NCBI GenBank assembly: GCA_020028195.1 | Contig: JAHWYE010000077.1 | Coordinates: forward strand, 1-7,267 | Direction of reading: 5' to 3' | DNA from: Nitrospirota bacterium | GTDB lineage: Bacteria > Nitrospirota > Nitrospiria > Nitrospirales > Nitrospiraceae | Length of the DNA: 7,267 nucleotides | Shown here: one piece after another, positions 1-4,951 of the stretch | Layout: each line of letters opens with the position of its first letter | Position numbering within the stretch: position 1 is the stretch's first letter | Made by a program: the position numbers and the translations under genes | Notes under the pieces: generated by a model | Told to the model about the DNA's origin: nothing | Seen by the model: the letters and a program-made list of their open reading frames with translations, nothing else | Database searches by the model: none

Positions 1-16
1 GTTATGCAAGCTACAT

Positions 17-40
17 CTGGTGGCGGTAGTGGGTCAGTTT
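17..40. repeat. Left repeat pair framing the transporter gene (10-bp direct repeat plus 16-bp inverted repeat)
   Basis: Positions 17-26 read CTGGTGGCGG and recur exactly, in the same orientation, at 720-729. Positions 25-40 (GGTAGTGGGTCAGTTT) match the reverse complement of 704-719 at 15 of 16 bases. The order direct repeat, inverted repeat, gene, inverted repeat, direct repeat is that of a transposed unit with a target duplication. No transposase is visible, so the unit would be non-autonomous or a remnant. The rest of 1-125 holds no gene I can recognise. A poor sigma70-like pair (TTGATA at 76-81, AACAAT at 98-103) is too weak to annotate. Confidence 0.6.
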
Positions 41-125
41 GACTCCGGGCGGCCTTCACGATCATGAAAAGGCCATTGATAATTGTTGCGGTTATGGAAC
101 AATGGGAGTGTGGAATGGCGGCAGA

Positions 126-704
126 ATGAAGGACAAATTGCGTAATGCCGTTCGAATCGTCGCCCTGCTTAACCTCGCCTATTTTGGCGTCGAATTTGGC
201 GTCGCGCTTATGATCGGGTCGGTTTCACTATTCGCGGACTCAATCGACTTTCTTGAAGATGCCTCTATCAATGTCCTGATCCTTATGGCGCTGGCATGGA
301 GCACACCGCGCCGTGCCCTAATCGGCAAGATGCTCGCTGGCATCATCCTGATTCCCGGCCTCGCTACATTCTGGATGGCTTGGCAGAAGTTCGCGGCCCC
401 GATGCCGCCTGCGCCACTTCCGCTCTCGCTCACAGGGGCGGGTGCGCTGCTTGTCAATTTCGTGTGCGCCCTGATTCTGGTCCGCTTTCGCCATCACGGC
501 GGGAGCCTCAGCCTTGCCGCCTTCCTATCGGCACGAAATGACGTGCTGGCAAACGCAGCCATCATTCTGGCCGGGCTTGCCACAGGCTATACACTGTCAG
601 CCTGGCCTGACCTGATCGTCGGACTCGGGATCGCCATCATGAATGCGGGGGCCGCGGGGGAAGTTTACAAGGCTGCCAGAAAGGAAACCGACGCGACAAT
701 TTGA
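126..704 (+). CDS. Short CDF-type cation transporter (transmembrane part only)
   Basis: The product is about 192 residues with six predicted membrane segments at roughly 8-28, 35-55, 65-85, 98-118, 135-153 and 158-178. The sequence resembles the membrane half of cation diffusion facilitators, proton-coupled exporters of divalent metals such as Zn, Co or Cd. The hallmark GSVSLFADSIDFLEDA lies in TM2 and SARNDVLANAA in TM5. In classical members each of these helices carries an HxxxD metal site; here the sites read DxxxD and DxxxN, so the His ligands are gone and the metal is unclear. The cytoplasmic C-terminal domain of full-length (about 300 aa) CDFs is absent, which I recall as typical of a short subfamily. 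ATG 126 was chosen because homology begins there; ATG 102 and TTG 39 are in frame upstream, but none has a strong Shine-Dalgarno. The stop codon touches the right inverted repeat. Expression signals are unclear. Confidence 0.8.
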   Translation: MKDKLRNAVRIVALLNLAYFGVEFGVALMIGSVSLFADSIDFLEDASINVLILMALAWSTPRRALIGKMLAGIILIPGLATFWMAWQKFAAPMPPAPLPLSLTGAGALLVNFVCALILVRFRHHGGSLSLAAFLSARNDVLANAAIILAGLATGYTLSAWPDLIVGLGIAIMNAGAAGEVYKAARKETDATI

Positions 705-729
705 AACTGAACCACTACCCTGGTGGCGG
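704..729. repeat. Right repeat pair framing the transporter gene
   Basis: Positions 704-719 (AAACTGAACCACTACC) are the inverted partner of 25-40 with one mismatch. CTGGTGGCGG at 720-729 is an exact direct copy of 17-26. The block begins at the last base of the transporter stop codon and ends 8 bp before the stop codon of the convergent radical SAM gene, so it fills nearly all of the 33-bp gap. CCAC and GTGG at 712-726 could form a 4-bp stem, but no T-run follows on either strand, so I do not call a terminator. Confidence 0.6.
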
Positions 730-737
730 GGCTTTGC

Positions 738-2375
738 CTAGCTGGCGGAGGTGACGATGGGACTTTTCGGAGCGGGTGAGACCGAACCCATTGAGGACCC
801 GGCGCCTTTCCGGGAGCGAAGCATGTCTTCCAAGTTCAGCAAGGCTTCCCGGCCTGAGTTGCCTTCAATGCCTCGAATCAGGCTGCCGTCCGCATAGGCG
901 GAGGAGGACGGCTCAGGTCGGAGAGAGCCGGACCAGGGTCGGGGATCCTGGCTGCCGTGTTTCTTGTGCCAGGCGGCCAGGCAAGCCTTGGCGATGACCT
1001 TATTGAGCGGGGCCGGGTTATAGAGGAGCTTCTTGATGCTCCCGGGCGTCAGCATCAGCGGGTTATAGCCGGCGGAGAGATACCCTTCTTCCAGGAGACG
1101 ATGCTCCAGATCGGTGTTCGGTTGGATGCCCAGGAAAAACATCAGGGGGAAGACCCGCTCTTCGCCAAGGATCGACGCCACGATCTTATAGGACTCCACA
1201 CTCTGGAGCAGAGTTTCCTCCGATTCTTTGGGGGAATTGAGTGAGTAATTGAGGATCACCTTGCCACGGAATCCCGCCTCGGCCAGGTAGCGACAACCAT
1301 CGTAGAGGCGGTCCAGCTTAAAGCCCATGTGGAGGTTGTTGAGCACCTCTTGCGAGCCGGACGTGATCGCGACTTCGAGGTCCCCCACGCCCGAGCGGAC
1401 CATCAGTTTGGCTAAGTCGGCTGTGATGAGGGACGTCCGAATATAACCGGACCATTCGATTTCGAGACCTTCGCGGATGATGCGTTCGAGAATCTCAGTG
1501 CACTGGGGATAGGCTTCCTTGCCGGTGATGAACTGGGCGTCCGTGAACCAGAAGTGCCGCGCGCCCCACTGGTGGTAGTGTTGCGAGATGTCTCGCACGA
1601 CCATCTCAGGCGGCCGATACCGCACCCGTTTGCCCTCGATGTAGGGGTAGAGGCAGAAGGCGCAGTCGTAGGGACAGCCTCGCTTGCTCTGGACCCCGAT
1701 GGATTCGCCGATGTACTCGCGGTACTGGGGGAAGGTGGACGTCAGATAGGGCAGGTCCACAGTCAGCGCATCCAAGAGCGCTGGCGCTCGCTGCTCGCCT
1801 CTGAGGAGACGGCCACCGTCGCGCACGATATACCGCTCATCCGAAAGCGGGTGGCCCTCCAGCACCTTGAGGATCGCATCCTCCCCTTCTCCGAGAATTC
1901 CGATGGTCCCTTCCGGGAGCTTCTCAATCAACTGGTCCGCGAAGGCGGTGAAGGCCCCCCCGCCGATCATGATCTGCGCTTTCGGGAATTCCTTCCGGAT
2001 CACCCAGGGATAGGACAGGTTCGCCCTGATGTCGTGGTAGTAGCGGTAGAGGTGCCTCAGTCCCTGGAAGGAGGCTACGACGCGCTTGAGCGGGTTGCTG
2101 GCGAAATAGAAATTGAAGGCGTGTTCCAGCGAGGCGTCGCCTTCATGGGGCGAGAAAATCTGAATGTCTCGCCAGGAGAAACAGACTAACTCTGGCGCAA
2201 AGGCCGACGCGGTCTCACGCAGGATGCTGGCCCGCTGGGCCTGCGGGTACAGCGACAAGTCCAGGATACGTTGCCGGACGTCCGGCCGACGCCGATGGAT
2301 GAAGTCCGCCAGATAGGTCACCCCAATCGGGTAGACCTTCTTGCATGGAAGAAAAACGTAAAGAATGGAGTTCAT
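738..2375 (-). CDS. B12-binding-domain radical SAM protein, substrate unknown
   Basis: The product has 545 residues from the ATG at 2375; a TTG three codons earlier (2384) is also possible. Residues about 5-175 resemble the cobalamin-binding Rossmann domain of class B radical SAM enzymes: YPIGVTYLADFIHRRRP near the start, IMIGGGAF around 135-142 and GEGEDA around 162-167. The DxHxxG cobalamin-ligand motif is not visible, as in several members of this superfamily. The radical SAM core begins with RGCPYDCAFC, giving C234, C238 and C241 for the 4Fe-4S cluster that cleaves S-adenosylmethionine. The barrel runs to about residue 430. The last 70 or so residues are Ser/Pro/Gly-rich and probably disordered. 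Relatives perform methylations, ring closures or rearrangements in lipid, tetrapyrrole and antibiotic synthesis; I cannot name the substrate. The gene follows ubiE on the same strand across a 97-bp gap containing a hairpin. No Shine-Dalgarno precedes the start. Confidence 0.85.
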   Translation of the reverse strand: MNSILYVFLPCKKVYPIGVTYLADFIHRRRPDVRQRILDLSLYPQAQRASILRETASAFAPELVCFSWRDIQIFSPHEGDASLEHAFNFYFASNPLKRVVASFQGLRHLYRYYHDIRANLSYPWVIRKEFPKAQIMIGGGAFTAFADQLIEKLPEGTIGILGEGEDAILKVLEGHPLSDERYIVRDGGRLLRGEQRAPALLDALTVDLPYLTSTFPQYREYIGESIGVQSKRGCPYDCAFCLYPYIEGKRVRYRPPEMVVRDISQHYHQWGARHFWFTDAQFITGKEAYPQCTEILERIIREGLEIEWSGYIRTSLITADLAKLMVRSGVGDLEVAITSGSQEVLNNLHMGFKLDRLYDGCRYLAEAGFRGKVILNYSLNSPKESEETLLQSVESYKIVASILGEERVFPLMFFLGIQPNTDLEHRLLEEGYLSAGYNPLMLTPGSIKKLLYNPAPLNKVIAKACLAAWHKKHGSQDPRPWSGSLRPEPSSSAYADGSLIRGIEGNSGREALLNLEDMLRSRKGAGSSMGSVSPAPKSPIVTSAS

Positions 2376-2384
2376 AAGCGCCAA

Positions 2385-2470
2385 GAGCTTATGGCCTATA
2401 GCGTATAGCTGATGGCAGGAGAGCTTTGGTTAGTCCGAACCATAAGCCATTAGCCATAGGCCATATGCTC
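2385..2470. repeat. Hairpin element built of tandem heptamers between ubiE and the radical SAM gene
   Basis: The arms 2385-2415 and 2440-2470 are inverted copies with 25 of 31 positions matching, around a 24-nt loop. Each arm contains four 7-bp units: CTTATGG, CCTATAG, CGTATAG, CTGATGG at 2388-2415, and CCATAAG, CCATTAG, CCATAGG, CCATATG at 2440-2467. Heptameric short tandem repeats are known in cyanobacteria (STRR), and I recall similar units in other environmental genomes; identity with a named family is not claimed. The element starts 2 bp after the ubiE stop codon and ends 9 bp before the radical SAM ATG. In the shared transcript it would fold just ahead of that start, where it could limit readthrough, guide RNA processing or lower translation. 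It has no T-run, so it is not a standard intrinsic terminator. Confidence 0.75.
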
Positions 2471-2472
2471 CT

Positions 2473-3255
2473 TTATTTGGTGGCGACATGGATTGCCACA
2501 ATCCCGCCACTCAGGTTCTGATACCCCACCTGCCGAAACCCGGCCTTGAGCAGCAGTTCTTTCAATCCCTCCTGGTCCGGAAAAGTCCGGATCGAAGCGG
2601 GGAGGTAGTCATACACGCCGGTTTTGTCTCGCGCGACCAGCGTCCCGATCTTCGGGAGCAGGCGAAAGGAGTACCAATCATAGAGGCGCAATAGCCATGG
2701 ACGCACCGGCCGGGAAAACTCGAGGCAGACGAAGCGCCCTCCCGGTTTCAGCACCCGATGGATCTCAACGAAGGCTTGGGCGAGATTCCCAACATTCCTG
2801 ATGCAGAAACTGGCCGTCAGCGTGTCGAAGCTGGCCTCGCGGAATCCCAACTGTTCTGCGTTGGCACGCAAACAGGAGATGCGGGCGCGCAACCCCCGTC
2901 GCGCGATCTTCCGCTGGCCCTCTCGGAGCATCGCGTCGTTCAGGTCCGTCGCCACCACATGGCCGCCCTGGCCCATCCGCTTCTCCAGGAGCAAGGCCAG
3001 ATCGGCCGTGCCGGCGCCGATGTCGATTGCCCAGCCATTCGTGGATGGGGGCACCAGAGCGACTGCGCGGCGCTTCCAGCGGTGGTGCAGCCCGAAGCTC
3101 AGCAGCGAGTTGTTCAGATCGTAGGACCGCGCGATCGCGGTGAACATCCGCTGCACGGCCTGCTCGCGAGCCTGCCCAGACCATTCAGACACAACTTGTC
3201 CGGACGGCGCGGCAATTGGCCTCTGTCCTAGCGGCTTTTCCTCAAGCTGAAGCAT
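2473..3255 (-). CDS. ubiE: UbiE/MenG-family demethylmenaquinone (or benzoquinol) C-methyltransferase
   Basis: This 260-residue soluble SAM-dependent methyltransferase adds the ring methyl group in the last step of menaquinone synthesis, or the C-methyl of the benzoquinol ring in ubiquinone synthesis. Family signatures are clear: YDLNNSLLSFGLHHRWKRR at 45-63 (UbiE signature 1); the SAM-binding motif AIDIGAGTA at 76-84, with D104 at the end of beta-2 as likely ribose ligand; SFCIRNV at 149-155; and RVLKPGGRFVCLEFSRP at 167-183 (signature 2). The C-terminal stretch DKTGVYDYLPASIRTFPDQ is also typical. An N-terminal extension of about 30 residues precedes the conserved part; otherwise the length is normal. 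Menaquinone is the likelier substrate if this is a Nitrospira-type organism, but the sequence alone does not decide, so menG would serve equally as a name. The ATG has a good Shine-Dalgarno (GAGGT, 3263-3267 on the minus strand, 7-nt spacer). It is the first gene of a probable two-gene unit. Confidence 0.93.
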   Translation of the reverse strand: MLQLEEKPLGQRPIAAPSGQVVSEWSGQAREQAVQRMFTAIARSYDLNNSLLSFGLHHRWKRRAVALVPPSTNGWAIDIGAGTADLALLLEKRMGQGGHVVATDLNDAMLREGQRKIARRGLRARISCLRANAEQLGFREASFDTLTASFCIRNVGNLAQAFVEIHRVLKPGGRFVCLEFSRPVRPWLLRLYDWYSFRLLPKIGTLVARDKTGVYDYLPASIRTFPDQEGLKELLLKAGFRQVGYQNLSGGIVAIHVATK

Positions 3256-3267
3256 CGGAAGGACCTC

Positions 3268-3450
3268 GGACCCTGCCGGAGAATCACCTTCTACTGTGGC
3301 GAAGGAGACGCGGCCATCTACGTCGTTCTCGGTCCGAAATAATCCTCAACGTATTGCAGCGAATACGCCTCCGGTAATTTCGGGCCTGCGGCCTAGCATC
3401 TGACCGCGTCTCCTTCGCCTCGTTGACGAACGGATTCTCCGGCAGGGTCC
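3268..3450. mobile_element. 183-bp nested palindrome, MITE-like non-coding element
   Basis: The outer arms are perfect 18-bp inverted repeats (GGACCCTGCCGGAGAATC at 3268-3285, complement at 3433-3450). After 12-13 unpaired bases come perfect 16-bp arms (GGCGAAGGAGACGCGG at 3298-3313, complement at 3404-3419). Farther in, GGTCCGAAAT at 3331-3340 pairs with 3377-3386 (9 of 10), and CGTATT at 3350-3355 pairs with AATACG at 3362-3367 around a 6-nt loop. The element therefore folds as one long interrupted hairpin. Size, terminal inverted repeats and lack of a convincing ORF suit a MITE or large REP-like element. I see no clear target-site duplication (left flank AGGACCTC, right flank TAGCACCC). 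It abuts the ubiE Shine-Dalgarno and accounts for most of the gap between the divergent genes. Confidence 0.75.
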
Positions 3451-3476
3451 TAGCACCCCCGCGAGCGCTTTGTCAA
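3447..3476 (-). promoter_or_regulatory. Possible ubiE promoter at the edge of the palindrome
   Basis: On the minus strand a perfect -35 box TTGACA (3471-3476) is followed by an 18-bp spacer and TAGGAC (3447-3452), which matches the TATAAT consensus at only 3 of 6 positions. The -10 box straddles the outer edge of the palindrome. Transcripts from here would carry the whole element in a leader of about 180 nt before the ubiE ATG. The weak -10 makes this tentative. Confidence 0.3.
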
Positions 3477-3488
3477 GGTGAGCGGCCC

Positions 3489-3518
3489 TTGTGTTTCCAT
3501 TGTCAACGAACGTATATT
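3489..3518 (+). promoter_or_regulatory. Possible sigma70 promoter for the secreted-protein/membrane-protein pair
   Basis: TTGTGT (3489-3494), an 18-bp spacer and TATATT (3513-3518, 5 of 6 to consensus) would start transcription about 40 nt before the ATG at 3566. An alternative is TTGTCA (3500-3505) with TCTGAT (3522-3527), 16 bp apart. The word TTGTCAA occurs at 3470-3476 and 3500-3506, 30 bp apart, and could be chance or a regulator site. Confidence 0.35.
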
Positions 3519-3565
3519 TTGTCTGATTCCTTCGGGCTCCCATCATCATGTCTTCAGGAGGTCAC

Positions 3566-3898
3566 ATGCAATCCGCGAGCTCTCTGCTGATCCTGTCTCT
3601 CCTCTGCCCTTCGCTGGCATTCGCCGGAGAAATCCGCGGCACAATCACCGAGGGTAGGAAATCCGTCGGAGCCGGAGTTCCGGTCGAAGTGCGCTGCGGC
3701 GAGAAAGCCTACCCGCCCACTGAAACGGACAAGTATGGATCCTTTCGACTGTTCGTGCAGGAGAAAGGAACCTGCATGCTTCACGTCGGTTACCAGAACC
3801 AAACGCCCACGCGGGAGATTGAATCGTTTGAAGATTCGGTCCGGTACGATCTCGTGTTGGAGAAACAGGATGATCAATATGTGCTGCGGAGGAAATAG
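3566..3898 (+). CDS. Small secreted protein, carboxypeptidase-regulatory/Ig-like beta-sandwich fold suspected
   Basis: The ATG at 3566 is chosen over an in-frame ATG at 3548 because AGGAGGT (3556-3562) lies just before it and because it leaves a clean signal peptide. The 110-residue product starts with a hydrophobic stretch (residues 4-19) ending in AFA, with predicted signal peptidase I cleavage before G21. The mature part, about 90 residues, begins GEIRGTITEG and continues with VPVEV, TETDKYGSFRLFV and VRYDLVLEK. This G-x-V/I-T plus T-D-x-x-G-x-F/Y pattern is that of carboxypeptidase regulatory-like or Cna-B-like domains, beta-sandwiches found as accessory or adhesive modules. C44 and C70 are its only mature-part cysteines and could form a disulfide after export. 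Only 2 nt separate its stop from the next ATG, so the two genes are almost certainly co-expressed. I assign no specific function. Confidence 0.8.
   Translation: MQSASSLLILSLLCPSLAFAGEIRGTITEGRKSVGAGVPVEVRCGEKAYPPTETDKYGSFRLFVQEKGTCMLHVGYQNQTPTREIESFEDSVRYDLVLEKQDDQYVLRRK
3888..3893 (+). promoter_or_regulatory. Shine-Dalgarno embedded in the end of the upstream gene
   Basis: GGAGGA lies within the last codons of the secreted-protein gene, 7 nt before the ATG at 3901. It fixes that start and indicates translational coupling of the pair. Confidence 0.7.
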
Positions 3899-3900
3899 CG

Positions 3901-4812
3901 ATGGCGGATAAGCAACGGGACGCATGGGATAAGGCGGCCATCATTATCCAGGCACTGGGCGGATTCATGACCGCGTTTGTGGTTGCAGGGCTGGGCCTCC
4001 TCGGTTCTCACTATCTCGAGCGAAAGCAGGCCATTGAAACGAACGTCCGGCTCTATACGGAGCTCATGAGTAAACGGGAAGAATCTGAGAGCGCGCTGCG
4101 CAAGGACATGTTCGCCTCGATCATCGATACCTTTCTCAAACCGCAACTCCAGGCCAAGGCCCCCTCGCTCGATGCCAGGGTCTTGAACATCGAGCTGCTC
4201 GCCTATAATTTCCACGAATCCCTCAACCTCAAGCCTCTTTTTGCACACGTTGATCATCAGGTTCGGGAATCCAATCATCCCTCCAAACAGGAATACCGTC
4301 AGCGCCTCGACAAGGTCGCCCGTGAGATCACCAGAAAGCAGATGTTGGTCCTAGAAGGCGCAGGAAAGAAATTCGAACGAAAATTTCATTTGGACCACGT
4401 GCCCAAGGCAAAAGAAGGGCTGCCGGTGGAATTGGACGAGCAAGTCCTGACACTGGATGGCATTGAGCGCGAATTCAGGATCTTCGTCATGGAAGTCAAC
4501 TACGACACGCAAGAGATCAAATTAAGGCTCGAAGTCATCACTCCCGAACCAGGCTCGGACCAGTTCACCACCAACAGTGCTGTGTTCTGGGTCGGCTTTT
4601 TTGACTTCCCGATGATTGATCACACGCGGTTGTCGCACGACCAGCGTTGCGCCGTCACCCTGAACAATTTCGAAGACAATCGCGCCAACATCACCGTCGT
4701 CTATTTCCCAGGCTCCTACGCCAGCCTCAAGGAAAAACCGTACTACCAGGAAGTTGTGAGAGAATTGCTGAAAACGACCGAGGGCGAAAGCAAGCCCAAG
4801 GCCGCTCAGTAG
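3901..4812 (+). CDS. Uncharacterised single-pass membrane protein with coiled coil
   Basis: The product has 303 residues. One membrane helix (about 14-36, AAIIIQALGGFMTAFVVAG onward) follows a short polar N-terminus. A charged helical stretch rich in E, K and R (about 39-70, including YTELMSKREESESALRKDM) is a likely coiled coil. Residues 71-165 look alpha-helical, and 175-275 look beta-rich, with alternating hydrophobic residues (LTLDGIEREFRIFVMEV, IKLRLEVITPE, ANITVVYF). The tail is polar (KTTEGESKPKAAQ). Flanking charges are only slightly more positive after the helix, so topology is uncertain; a cytoplasmic C-terminal part is slightly favoured. I recall similar hypothetical proteins with the helix followed by a RxYTELMSxREExxSALRKDMF-like segment in other Gram-negatives, but know no function. 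Pairing with a secreted beta-sandwich protein suggests an envelope role. No enzyme motif is visible. Confidence 0.75.
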   Translation: MADKQRDAWDKAAIIIQALGGFMTAFVVAGLGLLGSHYLERKQAIETNVRLYTELMSKREESESALRKDMFASIIDTFLKPQLQAKAPSLDARVLNIELLAYNFHESLNLKPLFAHVDHQVRESNHPSKQEYRQRLDKVAREITRKQMLVLEGAGKKFERKFHLDHVPKAKEGLPVELDEQVLTLDGIEREFRIFVMEVNYDTQEIKLRLEVITPEPGSDQFTTNSAVFWVGFFDFPMIDHTRLSHDQRCAVTLNNFEDNRANITVVYFPGSYASLKEKPYYQEVVRELLKTTEGESKPKAAQ

Positions 4813-4932
4813 TCGTCCACCTCTTCTCTGAGCCCGATCTGTGAGTCACCACGCAGTTCCGCTTCCCGTGTGACGATCGAGGCATCGCGATCGACGAGCC
4901 TCATTCTGGCCCGAACCTCCCGCCGGCCCTTA

Positions 4933-4941
4933 TGTTATAAT
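4933..4941 (+). promoter_or_regulatory. Extended -10 promoter of uvrA, predicting a leaderless mRNA
   Basis: TGTTATAAT combines a TGn extension (4933-4935) with a perfect TATAAT (4936-4941). The -35 region, 17 bp upstream (GAACCT, 4913-4918), is poor, as often seen with extended -10 promoters. Transcription would begin about 4947-4950, giving a leader of only 2-5 nt before the ATG at 4952. No Shine-Dalgarno is present. The rest of the 4813-4951 gap holds no recognisable gene, terminator with T-run or LexA box. Confidence 0.65.
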
Positions 4942-4951
4942 TTCGCCTCTT

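Noticed and set aside
39..125. Upstream TTG (39) or ATG (102) as the transporter start
   Set aside because: The added residues do not resemble the family, TTG 39 falls inside the left inverted repeat, and neither has a better ribosome site than ATG 126. ATG 102 cannot be fully excluded.
1554..2189. Plus-strand ORF of 211 codons within the radical SAM gene
   Set aside because: It is antisense to a frame with clear radical SAM motifs and shows no recognisable domain; it is a shadow ORF.
3346..3549. Minus-strand ORF of 67 codons across the palindrome
   Set aside because: The product is arginine-rich and compositionally odd, overlaps the palindromic repeat, and has no good ribosome site or family resemblance.
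4839..4856. Palindrome-like CTG...CAG upstream of uvrA as a LexA (SOS) box
   Set aside because: The spacing is CTG-N12-CAG, 18 bp in total, not the 16-bp CTGT-N8-ACAG of enterobacterial LexA. No GAAC-N4-GTTC type site is seen either.
4879..4902. GAGGC...GCCTC hairpin as a terminator of the 3901-4812 gene
   Set aside because: The stem is only 5 bp with a 14-nt loop, and no T-run follows.
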